A stretch of 64,000 nt of DNA from Saccharopolyspora endophytica (GTDB lineage Bacteria > Actinomycetota > Actinomycetes > Mycobacteriales > Pseudonocardiaceae). The notes under the pieces are model-generated. The model ran no database searches. It was not told the origin of the DNA and saw only the letters and a program-made list of their open reading frames with translations. Position 1 is the stretch's first letter; each line of letters begins with the position of its first letter. Shown here piece after piece: positions 38,783 to 48,044 of this stretch. The stretch spans positions 248,001 to 312,000 of the forward strand of contig NZ_JAGPXE010000002.1 in NCBI RefSeq assembly GCF_018070075.1. Direction: 5' to 3'. The position numbers and the translations under genes are program-made.

Positions 38783-39850
38783 GTGCTCAAGCGGACCGGG
38801 ATCATCACCGCGCTCGTCGCGACGACGGCGCTGGTGGGAGGCGTGGCCAGCGCCCAGGAGGCGTGGACGGCGGAGCCGTTCCCGCAGCGGCCGGACCTCT
38901 CGTCGACGATCTCCACCGCGTCCAGCGGTGGCGGCGAGGCCTGGGCCTTCGGCTCCTACGGGCAGGCCGGCGGCACCTCGTCGACCTCGCAGGCGTACCG
39001 CCGCGGAGCCGACGGGAGCTGGGCGGAGGTCCCGGTCCCGCCGGTCGGTCACCTGGTGTCCTCGGCCGTGGCCGGCCCGAACGACGCGTGGACCATCGGC
39101 TGGGGCTACAAGAACACCGCCGGGGCGCTGTTGCGCTGGGACGGTGCGGCGTGGGCGGAGGTCCCGGTGGACGTCCCCGGCGCCACCCGGGTGCGCCCCG
39201 ACGACGTGGTCGCGGTCGGTGACGAGGTCTGGCTGATCGGCAAGGGCTACGACGACGGGCAGGAACCCCGGCAGCTCTCCTTCGCCAAGCGCTGGGACGG
39301 CGCGGCCTGGCACGACCTGCCGCTGCCGGCGCCGGCGAACGAGGCGACGCTGGACGCGATCGGGGGCGCCCCGGACGACCTGTGGATCGCCGGGACGCGG
39401 GGCGACGCCGCGATGGCCCTGCACTGGGACGGAACCGCCTGGGCCGAGGTGCCGGTGCCGCCGGTCGAGATGCCCGAGAACGCCCTCTTCGAGGTCAACG
39501 ACGTGGCAGCCCGCGCCCCGGACGACGTGTGGATCTCGGCCGCCGCGCGCATCTACGACCAGCCGGAGCAGACCGAACCCGTGCTGCTGCACTGGAACGG
39601 CGCGGCCTGGAGCGAAGCTCCCGCCCCGGACGCGGGCGCACCCGGCGAGTTCGTCCACGCGGAGGGCGCGCTGTGGAACCTCGCCGAGACCGGCCCGCTC
39701 CGCTACGACGGCACCACCTGGCAGGCGGTCGACGGTCCCGCCGAAGGTCCGGTCCACGCCGGAACCGAGGTCGGCGGACGCCTCCTCGGCATCGGTTCCA
39801 CCGGCCCGAGCTACGAGGCGGCACCGTTCGCCTCGATCCACCACGGCTGA
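38783..39850 (+). CDS. Secreted beta-propeller-like repeat protein
   Basis: A GTG at 38783, 5 nt after GGAGGGGGA, gives a 355-residue protein with a clear signal peptide (LKRTGIITALVATTALVGGVASAQ). The mature part has recurring blocks of the form L-x-W-D/N-G-x-x-W-x-E-x-P-x-P (LLRWDGAAWAEVPVD, ALHWDGTAWAEVPVP, LLHWNGAAWSEAPAP) alternating with PDDVW / PNDAW motifs. This is the pattern of bacterial beta-propeller-type surface proteins. It is probably secreted and non-enzymatic; function is unknown. Confidence 0.85.
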   Translation: MLKRTGIITALVATTALVGGVASAQEAWTAEPFPQRPDLSSTISTASSGGGEAWAFGSYGQAGGTSSTSQAYRRGADGSWAEVPVPPVGHLVSSAVAGPNDAWTIGWGYKNTAGALLRWDGAAWAEVPVDVPGATRVRPDDVVAVGDEVWLIGKGYDDGQEPRQLSFAKRWDGAAWHDLPLPAPANEATLDAIGGAPDDLWIAGTRGDAAMALHWDGTAWAEVPVPPVEMPENALFEVNDVAARAPDDVWISAAARIYDQPEQTEPVLLHWNGAAWSEAPAPDAGAPGEFVHAEGALWNLAETGPLRYDGTTWQAVDGPAEGPVHAGTEVGGRLLGIGSTGPSYEAAPFASIHHG

Positions 39851-39877
39851 CCGGTCTTCGAGAAGCTCTGCGGGACA

Positions 39878-39920
39878 CGGCGATCCCCTCGCCATCGGTG
39901 GGACGGCGAGGGGATCGCCG
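39878..39920. terminator. Terminator between the propeller-like and lysozyme genes
   Basis: Perfect 16-bp arms CGGCGATCCCCTCGCC and GGCGAGGGGATCGCCG with an 11-nt loop, between convergent stops at 39850 and 39928. Confidence 0.85.
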
Positions 39921-39927
39921 GTGTTGC

Positions 39928-40533
39928 TCAGAGCGTGAAGGCCGCCTGGGTGTAGCCGCCGACGGTGGCGTTGCGGTCAACCCCGCCGGGGATTCCGGGA
40001 ACCTGTCCGGCGTCGCTGTGCTGGTGCAACGCCAGGCGCGGGTGGCCCCAGCCCGGGTTGCCGGGGTCGCCGTTGTAGCGGGCGATCCACAGCAGCACGT
40101 CGTCGCCCGCCCACAGGTTGGGGTCGACGATGTTCTGGAACCAGTTCAGGCTCGCGTACACCAGCACGCCGCGGACACCGGTCGCGACGCGCAGCAGCCG
40201 GACGAACTCGGCGATGAAGGCGTTCGGGTCGGGGATCTCGGGATCCTCCATGTCGAGCATCGGCCACATGTTGCCCGGCTCCTTGAGCCCGTGCTGGCCC
40301 ATCCACCAGGCGAAGTGCCCGACCTGCGGGTCGATGGCCCCGGGGCGGGCGAAGTGGTAGCCGCCGGTCATGATGCCCGCGCCGCGCGCACCGGCCACGT
40401 GGGCGCCTGCCGCCTCGTCGACCCACGTCCGGCCCTCGGTCAGCTTCATGCTCGCGAAGGTGATGTTGTTGCCGCGAACGGCCGCCCAGTCGTCGACGGC
40501 GTTGTGGTGGCTGATGTCGATTCCGTAGTCCAT
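39928..40533 (-). CDS. GH25 lysozyme-like protein without signal peptide
   Basis: The 201-residue product is a GH25 (N-acetylmuramidase) domain with MDYGIDISHHN at the start and PMLDMEDPE (Asp94, Glu96) as the catalytic region. YASLNWFQNIVD and LLWIARYNGDPG follow. Its length matches a bare catalytic domain. No signal peptide, wall-binding repeats or holin lie nearby, so it is not an obvious endolysin cassette; it could act on the cell's own wall or be released by lysis. GGGGA precedes the ATG. Confidence 0.88.
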   Translation of the reverse strand: MDYGIDISHHNAVDDWAAVRGNNITFASMKLTEGRTWVDEAAGAHVAGARGAGIMTGGYHFARPGAIDPQVGHFAWWMGQHGLKEPGNMWPMLDMEDPEIPDPNAFIAEFVRLLRVATGVRGVLVYASLNWFQNIVDPNLWAGDDVLLWIARYNGDPGNPGWGHPRLALHQHSDAGQVPGIPGGVDRNATVGGYTQAAFTL

Positions 40534-40859
40534 GGGGTCCCCATCCAGTCGTGCTCGGGTTGCGCAGCGCTCGCGGAGGTGGCCGTCGGCGTTCCCCGGC
40601 CGGACGCTCGGCTGAGCTGGTGATCAACCCACGCTGGGCTCACGGTCTCAAGAAAAGATCGTCCTGTGGGGTGAATGACGGGAATTACCACGTTTGGAGC
40701 ACCCGTACGCCGCAGTGCTGATTGGTGCGCCTGGACCAGCGGTTCGGAAACGGGTGATCTCGCCGTGGCAGGTGTGATGTTCGTGTTCCACTGGGGCGTG
40801 GACGGCCCGTGTTGATCTTTGGGAGCATCGGGGTCCGTTGGCCTTCGGGGAGGAGCGGC
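40534..40859. other. Divergent spacer between lysozyme and methyltransferase genes
   Basis: These 326 bp hold the promoters of two divergent genes. I see no convincing ORF, palindrome or RNA structure. GGGGAGGAG just before 40860 is the ribosome site of the methyltransferase gene. Confidence 0.4.
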
Positions 40860-41666
40860 ATGAGCGACGGCGTGGGGGACCTGCGCACGGACGTGGCGCA
40901 CGGCGCGCGGATCTACGACTACATCCTGGGCGGCAAGGACAACTACGCCGTCGACCGCGCCGCCGCGGAGGCCTCCCAGCAGGTCTGGCCCGCGCTGCCG
41001 GTGCACATGCGCGCCAACCGCGAGTTCATGCACCGCGCAGCACGTTTCCTGACAACCGAGTGCGGGATCGACCAGTTCCTGGACATCGGCACCGGAATCC
41101 CGACCAGGCCGAACCTGCACGAGGTCGTGCAGGAGGTGAAGCCGGAAGCCCGCGTGGTCTACACCGACAACGATCCGATCGTGCTCGCCCACGCCCGCGC
41201 GCTGATGGCGCAGAACGGGCGGGGGAGGACCGCCTACGTCGACGCCGATCTGCGCGACCCCGACACGATCCTGAACTCCCCGGAGTTCCGGGAAACCCTC
41301 GACCCGAGCCGGCCGATCGGCCTGATGCTGATCGCGGTCGTGCACTTCATCGAGGACGACGACGAGGCGCTGGACGTGGTCCGCCGCATCGTCGACGTGC
41401 TGCCCTCGGGCAGCTACGTGGCGGCCACGATCGCCACCGACGAGTACGCCCCGGAGCTGCTGGCCGAGGTCCGCCGCGCGTACCGCGAGCACGGCGAAAC
41501 CCTGAAGTTCCGCTCGCGCACCACCGCGCAGCGCTTCTTCGACGGCCTCGACGTCGTCGACCCCGGCCTGGTGCAGATGCACAAGTGGCGCCCCGACGAC
41601 CTCGAATCCCTCAACGTCCCCGAAGCCGACATCGCCATGTACGCCGCGATAGCCCGCAAACCCTGA
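40860..41666 (+). CDS. DUF574/PF04672 SAM-dependent methyltransferase, copy 1
   Basis: The 268-residue product begins with the family tag HGARIYDYILGGKDNYAVDR and has a SAM-binding motif FLDIGTGIPT (about 79-88), then VVYTDNDPIVLAHARALM and LMLIAVVHFIEDDDEAL. The family is abundant in Streptomyces and relatives and structurally a methyltransferase, with no agreed substrate. GGGGAGGAG precedes the ATG. A second member (44361-45212) lies nearby on the other strand. It precedes the acetyltransferase gene by 53 nt. Confidence 0.9.
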   Translation: MSDGVGDLRTDVAHGARIYDYILGGKDNYAVDRAAAEASQQVWPALPVHMRANREFMHRAARFLTTECGIDQFLDIGTGIPTRPNLHEVVQEVKPEARVVYTDNDPIVLAHARALMAQNGRGRTAYVDADLRDPDTILNSPEFRETLDPSRPIGLMLIAVVHFIEDDDEALDVVRRIVDVLPSGSYVAATIATDEYAPELLAEVRRAYREHGETLKFRSRTTAQRFFDGLDVVDPGLVQMHKWRPDDLESLNVPEADIAMYAAIARKP

Positions 41667-41719
41667 GCCGACGACGGAAAACGACCGCGCCCGAGCGGGA
41701 TCGGCGGCATCATGGGTGG

Positions 41720-42370
41720 ATGTTGATCGACGTCTTCCCGCTCTTCGGGCTGAGGGTGACCACGCCGAGGCTGGTGTTGCGGCTGCCCTCGCAGGACGAG
41801 CTCGGTGATCTGGCGGAGCTGGCCGCCCGAGGGGTGCACGACCCGGCGTTCATGCCGTTCAGCGTTCCGTGGACCGATCACCCGCCCCAACGGGTCGCGC
41901 TGAACGTGGTCCAGCACAACTGGGCGAAGCTGGCCGAGTGGAGCCCGCAGGACTGGTCGATCGGCTTCGGCGTGTTCCTGGACGGCGTCATCGTCGGGCA
42001 GCAGAGCGTCCACGGCCGGGACTTCGCCGTCACGCGCGAGGTGAGCACGGGATCGTGGATCGGGCAGGCCCACCAGGGCCGGGGGATCGGTGCCGAGATG
42101 CGGGAAGCGGTGCTGCACCTCGCCTTCGCCGGGATCGGAGCCCGGCACGCCCGCTCCTCCGCTGCGGAGGGGAACGAGGCGTCGCTCCGGATCTCGCGCG
42201 GGCTCGGTTACGAGGCCGACGGCGTTCAGCGAAGCGCGCTCCGCGGCGAGCTGAGGGTGGAGCAGCGGCTCAGGCTCACCCGCGAGTCCTGGGAGGCCCA
42301 CCGGTCGGTTCCGGTCGAGATCGAGGGGTTGGCTCCCTGCCTGCCGATGCTGGGTGTGGGAGCGGCCTGA
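41720..42370 (+). CDS. GNAT-family N-acetyltransferase
   Basis: The 216-residue product is a RimJ/RimL-type GNAT: LRVTTPRLVLRLPSQDELGDLAELA at the start, WSIGFGVFLDGVIVGQQSVHGRDF, the acetyl-CoA loop GQAHQGRGIGAEMREAVLHLAF (about 115-136), and SLRISRGLGYEADGVQRSALRG. It transfers acetyl from acetyl-CoA to an amine, perhaps a protein N-terminus or a small molecule. Stop codons of this and the convergent gene are one base apart. Substrate unknown. Confidence 0.88.
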   Translation: MLIDVFPLFGLRVTTPRLVLRLPSQDELGDLAELAARGVHDPAFMPFSVPWTDHPPQRVALNVVQHNWAKLAEWSPQDWSIGFGVFLDGVIVGQQSVHGRDFAVTREVSTGSWIGQAHQGRGIGAEMREAVLHLAFAGIGARHARSSAAEGNEASLRISRGLGYEADGVQRSALRGELRVEQRLRLTRESWEAHRSVPVEIEGLAPCLPMLGVGAA

Positions 42371-42371
42371 C

Positions 42372-43331
42372 TCAGGCGCGTGCGGGGCGGTTGGCGAGCT
42401 GCTGGGTCGAGGGATCGACCGGTTGGGGCGGGTTGGCCTGGACCTGCTGGTTGCGGCCGGTCTGGGACGAGCTCGGCGGGACCGCCGGGGTGAGCTGCGT
42501 CTGCGCGGCGCTCGCCTGCGACGCGCTGGGGGTCGCAGGCGGGGTGAGCTGGGTCTGCTGCGCGGCGTGCGACGGGCCGGGGGTGACGGCTTGGTTGAGC
42601 TGCGTCTGCTGGGTGGAGCTGGTCTGCGAGCCCTGGTCCTGGGTCGAGGTGCTCGACAGGTTCGAGCTGACGATGCGCTGCAGGTTGCGGTGCGCGTTGT
42701 TGAGCTCGTGGCGCATGCCGTGGATCTGCTTGGTCAGCGTGTCGCCCTCGGCGAGCGTGTTGGTCTCGACGGCGCGCAGCAGCACGCCCAGCTGGCCGTG
42801 CAGGCGCTGGTGCACCTCGGCGAACGTGGCGACCTGCTGCTGCATCTCCAGCGGCGGTTGGGTGCGCGAGATCGCCTTGATCATGGTGTCCTGCCAGCGC
42901 TGCCCGGCCTGGCGGTAGTGCCGGTCGGCGGCCGTCCGGTAGTGCGGGGCGACCTGCGAGTCCAGGGACATGCGGATGAGCTCGTGGCAGCTGTTGACCA
43001 GTTCGCGGGCGGCCGTGGTCAACGCGTAGGCCCACTCCCACTGCTCGGCCTGCGTGCTGGCGTGGCGCTCCTCGCGCGCTTCGTCCAGCTGGCTCCGGGA
43101 CAGCTTCACCTGCTCCCAGGCGCGCTCGGCCTGCTCGGTGGCGGTCGTGGCCGCGCGGCCGGTCTTCTCCGTGTTGGCCTCGACCGCCGCGGTCAGCCGG
43201 CGCACGGTCTCGGAGCGGCGGGTGGTCTCCTCAGCGGTCTTCCGAGCCGACCACAGCAGCCAGCCGGAGACGCCGGCGGCCACGAGAGCCAGGACAGCCG
43301 GGATCCACGTCACCCATACCTCGGTCCCCAT
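42372..43331 (-). CDS. Membrane-anchored coiled-coil protein with QTQL-rich repeat tail
   Basis: The 319-residue product has one N-terminal membrane helix (VTWIPAVLALVAAGVSGWLLWSA), then a long helical, coiled-coil-prone region (about 30-225) with Glu, Arg, Thr and Gln. The tail (about 225-319) is low in complexity, with three imperfect repeats around QTQLNQAVTP, QTQLTPPATP and QTQLTPAVPP, rich in Ser, Gln, Pro and Thr. I do not recognise a family. The topology would put the coiled coil in the cytoplasm or, if reversed, outside. A scaffold role is possible but unsupported. Confidence 0.7.
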   Translation of the reverse strand: MGTEVWVTWIPAVLALVAAGVSGWLLWSARKTAEETTRRSETVRRLTAAVEANTEKTGRAATTATEQAERAWEQVKLSRSQLDEAREERHASTQAEQWEWAYALTTAARELVNSCHELIRMSLDSQVAPHYRTAADRHYRQAGQRWQDTMIKAISRTQPPLEMQQQVATFAEVHQRLHGQLGVLLRAVETNTLAEGDTLTKQIHGMRHELNNAHRNLQRIVSSNLSSTSTQDQGSQTSSTQQTQLNQAVTPGPSHAAQQTQLTPPATPSASQASAAQTQLTPAVPPSSSQTGRNQQVQANPPQPVDPSTQQLANRPARA

Positions 43332-43550
43332 GTGCCCGACGATGACACATGCGCGGTTGCTCCGGTCGGGCGCATGAGGAAAAACTCCCGATGACTACGT
43401 GCGGTCGCGACATGTGACTCTGCGAAATCGGAATTCACCGGGGAAGACTCTGGTGCCGGCCGGTGAAAAGCGGTAGGGCCCGCGTTCTTTCGCCTCGGGA
43501 TGGTTTGCTGTGCCGGGACGGGGAAGTGATGTCGCAGAGCGAAGGTGGAC

Positions 43551-44312
43551 ATGTACGCGCGGTACGTGGCGATCGGGGACAGCCAGACGGAAGGCGTGGG
43601 GGACGGCGATGACGAGCGCGGCCTGCGCGGCTGGGCGGACCGGCTCGCGGAGAAGATCGCGGGTCTGGACCCGGATTTCCGCTACGCCAACCTGGCCGTG
43701 CGCGGCAACCTGATCGGCGAGGTGCGCGCTCGGCAGCTCGGACCCGCGCTGGAGCTCGAACCCGATCTCGCCACCGTGGTCGCGGGTCTCAACGACGTGC
43801 TGCGCAGCGAGTACGACGGTGACGCGGTCGCCGCGCAGCTGGACCAGATGATCGGCGCGCTCAGCCGGTCGGGTGCGCGCGTGGCCACCGTGACCTACCC
43901 CGACATCGGCGAGATCGCGCCGATCGCCCGCCGCTGGCAGCCGCGGCTCACCGAGTTCAACGCGCGCGTGCGCGAGATCGCCGCGAAGCACGGTGCCGCG
44001 GTCGTCGAGGCGGACCGGTTCCCGGTGTGCGCGGACCGCCGGATCTGGAGCCACGACCGCCTGCACCTCAACCCGGCGGGCCACGCGTTGCTGGCCGACG
44101 GCTTCGCGCACGCGCTGGGACTGCCCGGAAGCGACGATTCGTGGAGCGACCCGCTTCCGGAACGCCGAGCACCCGGAATGCCGCGGATGGTCGCAGGCGA
44201 GATCCGCTGGGCTGCCGAGTTCCTGGCGCCGTGGTTGTGGCGGCGGATCACCGGGCGATCGTCCGGCGACGGCCGGACCGCGAAGCGGCCGGAACTGCTG
44301 CCGATGCGCTGA
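43551..44312 (+). CDS. SGNH/GDSL-family hydrolase
   Basis: The 253-residue product shows the four SGNH blocks: YVAIGDSQTEGVGD (Ser nucleophile), NLAVRGNLIGEVRARQ, VVAGLNDVLR (Asn block), and WSHDRLHLNPAGH (Asp-x-x-His). It is a serine esterase or lipase of about the usual size, with no signal peptide. The ATG at 43551 is preferred over the GTG at 43545 because of spacing to GAAGG. Substrate unknown. Confidence 0.92.
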   Translation: MYARYVAIGDSQTEGVGDGDDERGLRGWADRLAEKIAGLDPDFRYANLAVRGNLIGEVRARQLGPALELEPDLATVVAGLNDVLRSEYDGDAVAAQLDQMIGALSRSGARVATVTYPDIGEIAPIARRWQPRLTEFNARVREIAAKHGAAVVEADRFPVCADRRIWSHDRLHLNPAGHALLADGFAHALGLPGSDDSWSDPLPERRAPGMPRMVAGEIRWAAEFLAPWLWRRITGRSSGDGRTAKRPELLPMR

Positions 44313-44360
44313 GGCGTCCGGAGCGCGTGTCCGATGTGGACTCATCGGCGCGCGCCCGCG

Positions 44361-45212
44361 CTAGTTCTTGCGACCCACCACGCCGGCGATGCAGCTCTCG
44401 GCCTGGTTCAGCGGGCGGGACCTGGGACCGTTCGGCCACCAGAGGTCGCAGAGCTCGACGTCGGCCGGGGCACCCAGGCTGGGCGGCAGGATGTCGAGTC
44501 CCGGGAGCAGCGCGCGGATCTCGTCGCGGGTGCGGAAGCGGCCCGAACCCATCGGGCTGTGCAGGAAGAGCTCCTCCATCTTGCGGGCCAGCGCGCTGTG
44601 CTCCGGGGTCTGCGGGTCGAAGAAGTGCGCGATGACGACGTAGCTGCCGGGGGCGAGCGCGTCGATGTAGGTCCGCATCAGATCCGGGCCGTCGTCGCCG
44701 AGGTGGTGGTGGAGGGTGCCGACCTGCAGCAGCGCGATCGGCTCGTCGAAGTCGAGGTGCCTGCGGACGGTGTCGTGGGCCAGCACCTCGTCGGGGTTGA
44801 AGATGTCGGCGGAGGCGAAGTGGGTGTGGTCGTTCTCCTCGAGCAGCGCCTTGCCGTGCGCGATGACCACCGGGTCGTTGTCGATGTAGACGACGTCGGT
44901 GTCGGGAGCCACCCGCTGCACGATCTGGTGCGTGTTCTCCGCGGTCGGCAGGCCCGAACCGCAGTCGAGGAACTGCCGGACGCCGGCCTGGTCGGCGAGG
45001 TGCCGGCACGCCCTGTTCAGGAACCGGCGGTTGGACCACGCCATGTCCTTGACCTCCGGGGCCGCCTGACCGACCTCGTGCAGCACTCGGCGGTCGACCT
45101 CGAAGTTGTCCTTGCCGTTGAGCGCGGCGTCGTAGACGCGGGCGATGCTGGCTTGGGTCGTGTCCACGCCGACGGGTGCGGAACTCGGCGCCGGTGAAGG
45201 CGTCTCGGACAT
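44361..45212 (-). CDS. DUF574/PF04672 SAM-dependent methyltransferase, copy 2
   Basis: The 283-residue product carries ASIARVYDAALNGKDNFEVDR, FLDCGSGLPTAENTHQI (SAM site), VVYIDNDPVVIAHGKALL and IALLQVGTLHHHLGDDGPDLM, all in line with the family of the product at 40860-41666. The two are distant paralogues rather than recent duplicates. AGGAG precedes the ATG. No partner gene is obvious. Confidence 0.9.
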   Translation of the reverse strand: MSETPSPAPSSAPVGVDTTQASIARVYDAALNGKDNFEVDRRVLHEVGQAAPEVKDMAWSNRRFLNRACRHLADQAGVRQFLDCGSGLPTAENTHQIVQRVAPDTDVVYIDNDPVVIAHGKALLEENDHTHFASADIFNPDEVLAHDTVRRHLDFDEPIALLQVGTLHHHLGDDGPDLMRTYIDALAPGSYVVIAHFFDPQTPEHSALARKMEELFLHSPMGSGRFRTRDEIRALLPGLDILPPSLGAPADVELCDLWWPNGPRSRPLNQAESCIAGVVGRKN

Positions 45213-45445
45213 GCCTGCTCCTGCTTGCTCGGTGGCCACGATCACGACGTTACCGCGCGGTATGCCTTCGGACGCAACAGGATTCGGCGCGAAGTGGCTG
45301 ATCTTCGTCCTCTTCCGGTTGCCCGCGGCCCTCTTCGCCCGGCACGCAAAATAATCTCACATGGAATCTTCTCGTAGGCAAGAGACCTCGGTGCGCGTCA
45401 CCCGGACGGCGCGTCACCTCGTCGGGGCCGGCGACGGGTCGCGGG

Positions 45446-46273
45446 TCAGAGCCCGGCTCCGGCGTCGATGGGGATCGTGGTGCCGGTGATGTAGCGGCCG
45501 CCGTCGGAGACCAGGTGCAGGACCGTGCTGGTGACGTCGCCCGGTTCCAGGGAGGCCACCGGGAGGCGGTTGATGCCGCGGACGACCTCCTCGAAGTCCT
45601 CGCGCATCGGGTTCTCCAGGTCGGGCCGGAAGAGGCCGTAGATGGCGTCGTTGTGGATCATGTCCGTGCCCACGGTCGTCGGGTGCACCGTGTTGACCCG
45701 GATGTTGTGCGGCGCGAGTTCCTTGGCCAGGACCTTCATCATCATGACCAGGCCGGACTTGGCTGCCGAGTAGTGCGCGGTGTGGTCGTTGACGTGCAGC
45801 GCGGCCAGCGAGCTGGTGATGACCACCGATCCGCCGCGCCCGCCCTCGACGACGTGCGGGACGGCGGCTTTGATCGTCTTGAACACCCCGGTGAGGTTGA
45901 TGTCGATCATGTCCTGCCAGGTCTCGTCGCTCATCGACAGCGTCGGCTCGGCGCTGAAGATCCCGGCGTTGGCCAGCACGACGTCCAGCCGCCCGAACTC
46001 GTCCACGCCCGCCCGGGCGACCTCGGCCAGCGCGGTGGAGTCCCGCACGTCGGCGTTGCGCGCGACGACGCGGCGGCCGACGGCCTCGACCTGCCGGGCC
46101 GTTTCGGCCAGGTCGTCGGCGGTGGCCAGCGGGTACCGGACCGACCCGACCGGGGCGGGGGCGTCGGTGGCGATGATGTCGGCGCCCTCGCTGGCCAGCC
46201 GGACGGCGTGACTGCGGCCCTGGCCGCGCCCGGCACCGGTGATGAAAGCGACCTGGCCGTCGAGCTTGCCCAT
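45446..46273 (-). CDS. Mycofactocin-coupled SDR-family oxidoreductase
   Basis: The 275-residue product has the Rossmann motif of the mycofactocin-coupled branch (ITGAGRGQGRSHAVRLASEGADIIATD), a catalytic Ser in VVITSSLAALH and Tyr-x-x-x-Lys in HYSAAKSG. Members of this branch hold NAD tightly and are thought to pass electrons to the peptide-derived redox cofactor mycofactocin, often when oxidising an alcohol or terpenoid. The mycofactocin genes are not in this window. The ATG at 46273 follows GGGGA; an earlier in-frame start (46300) lacks family support. Confidence 0.9.
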   Translation of the reverse strand: MGKLDGQVAFITGAGRGQGRSHAVRLASEGADIIATDAPAPVGSVRYPLATADDLAETARQVEAVGRRVVARNADVRDSTALAEVARAGVDEFGRLDVVLANAGIFSAEPTLSMSDETWQDMIDINLTGVFKTIKAAVPHVVEGGRGGSVVITSSLAALHVNDHTAHYSAAKSGLVMMMKVLAKELAPHNIRVNTVHPTTVGTDMIHNDAIYGLFRPDLENPMREDFEEVVRGINRLPVASLEPGDVTSTVLHLVSDGGRYITGTTIPIDAGAGL

Positions 46274-46352
46274 GCTGTCCCCGTTCCTCGTGTCGACCAA
46301 GCCGACGATAGGCGAATGATCTGGGAAGTCGAACCTCAGTCCACAGTGGACA

Positions 46353-47822
46353 TCAGGGTGCCGTTGCCGCCTCGGTGCACTGCGCTTCGCCCCTGCAGGC
46401 GGCGAGGCCGGTGAGGACGCGGTGGAGCTCGTCGCGGCGCTCGGGCGGCAGGCTCGGGTAGGTGTTGGTCAGCTGGAACGGGTCGGTCCGGGCGTCGTAG
46501 AACTCGCGCTCGCCGTTGACGTACTCGACGTAGGTTCCCTCCGGAGTCCTGATCGCGGTGTAGGTCGGCGGGATCCCGTCCGGCTTCTCCTGGCGATCGG
46601 GGTCCTCCTGCGAGACGCGCGGCTCGTGGTGCTCGACGAGCGCGACGTTCCTGCCCGTTCCGGTCTCGCCGCGCAGCAGGGAAGCGAATCCGGTGCCGTC
46701 GATGTCGGGACGTGGTGGTGCACCGGCGAGTTCGGCGAAGGTCGGGCGGAAGTCGATGTTCTGCACCGAATCCGGGACCGTCCGCCCGGCCGGGACACCC
46801 GGTCCGGTGGCGATCAGCGGGACCCGCACGTCGGTGTCGAACGCCGTCTGCTTGCCCTCGGGCAGCGCGTGCTCACCGAGGTGGAACCCGTTGTCGGAGG
46901 TGAAGATGACGTGCGTGCGCTGCGCCTGCCCGGTCTCGGCGAGCGTGCGCCGGAAACCGGCGAGCATCTCGTCCACGGCCAGCAACGACTGCGCTCGCTT
47001 GCGGAACTTCACGTCCGCCGCTTGGGCCTTCGCCGCGGGCAGCGGCGGGAGCGCGCGCAGCCACGCCGGTTTGTCCGAGCGGTCCGGTTCGTCGAAAGCT
47101 GGGGTGCGCGGTGCGGTCAGCCCCGGGAACTCCTCGGCGTGCCGAGGAGCCGGGGTGAACGGCCCGTGCGGCGCGAACGGCGCGACCTCCAGGAAGAAGG
47201 GCATGCCCCGGGCGGCGCTGGAGCGGATGAAGTCGTTGCCGCGCTGGGCCAGCACGTCGGTCAGGTAGTCGCCGGGCCGGTGACCGTGCGACCGCACGCG
47301 GCCGTTGACGTTGAGCTGGTAGTCGTACTCGTCGTAGCCGTTGCCCGCCACGGCCCACTCGTCCCAGCCCGGCGGCACGAAAGGCCGCTCGCCGCCGAGC
47401 GTCCGGCCCGGTTGGTAGCCGTTGAGGTACTTGCCCATGAACCCCGTCCGGTACCCGGCCTGCTGCAGCTGGGTGCCCAGGGTGTCGCGCTCGTCGCGGC
47501 GGTGGAACACCGCGAACCCGCCGTCCGGGGGCTCATTGGTGAACACGCCGGTGTTGTGCGGGTACTTCCCCGACAGCAGCGACGCGCGCGACGGGCAGCA
47601 CAGCGAATCGGTGACGGTGGAGTTCGAGAACGTCACGCCGTCCCGCTGCATCCGCTGCACCTCCGGCATGAACCGGACCAGCCCCTGGTCCATGTCGTCG
47701 ACCAGCACGAACACGATGTTCGGTCGCGCCGGGTCAACCGCGGGTTGTGGCGGGGGAGCGGTGCACGCGGCCAGGACCAGGCCGATGGCGGCCACGCAGA
47801 CGGCCAGCCGCGGACGCGGCAT
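46353..47822 (-). CDS. Sulfatase lipoprotein with formylglycine motif
   Basis: The 489-residue product has a lipoprotein signal peptide with lipobox LVLAAC (Cys20), then a sulfatase domain: RPNIVFVLVDDMD (metal site Asp-Asp), DSLCCPSRASLLSGKYPHNTGVF with formylglycine candidate Cys75 in C-x-P-S-R, GFMGKYLNGY, and FTSDNGFHLGEHALPEGKQTAFDTDVRVPL. It is likely exported and hydrolyses a sulfate ester outside the cell. The ATG at 47822 follows GGAGG; an ATG nine bases earlier is too close to that site. The FGE gene at 24099 should supply the Cys-to-formylglycine modification. Confidence 0.92.
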   Translation of the reverse strand: MPRPRLAVCVAAIGLVLAACTAPPPQPAVDPARPNIVFVLVDDMDQGLVRFMPEVQRMQRDGVTFSNSTVTDSLCCPSRASLLSGKYPHNTGVFTNEPPDGGFAVFHRRDERDTLGTQLQQAGYRTGFMGKYLNGYQPGRTLGGERPFVPPGWDEWAVAGNGYDEYDYQLNVNGRVRSHGHRPGDYLTDVLAQRGNDFIRSSAARGMPFFLEVAPFAPHGPFTPAPRHAEEFPGLTAPRTPAFDEPDRSDKPAWLRALPPLPAAKAQAADVKFRKRAQSLLAVDEMLAGFRRTLAETGQAQRTHVIFTSDNGFHLGEHALPEGKQTAFDTDVRVPLIATGPGVPAGRTVPDSVQNIDFRPTFAELAGAPPRPDIDGTGFASLLRGETGTGRNVALVEHHEPRVSQEDPDRQEKPDGIPPTYTAIRTPEGTYVEYVNGEREFYDARTDPFQLTNTYPSLPPERRDELHRVLTGLAACRGEAQCTEAATAP

Positions 47823-48044
47823 ATCGATCATCCTCCAGGGGACTTCGGCGCCGCGCACAGCATGCCCGGCGATCGGCGCCCCGCCAAGCGGATGACCAGA
47901 AGTCGAACGGCTGAGCGTTGCTCGAGAAGCGGCGGAGCCGCTGTTGGTGTCAGGTGTGGGACTCAGCTCGCACCGCCGCGGGTTCTGACACGTCTTCTGG
48001 GGCGGGCAGCCGCACCGCCACGCAGAACAAGTCAAGAAACCGCT

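Noticed and set aside
39928..40533. GH25 lysozyme as evidence for a prophage
   Set aside because: No holin, integrase, tail or capsid gene lies anywhere nearby; the neighbours are ordinary chromosomal genes.
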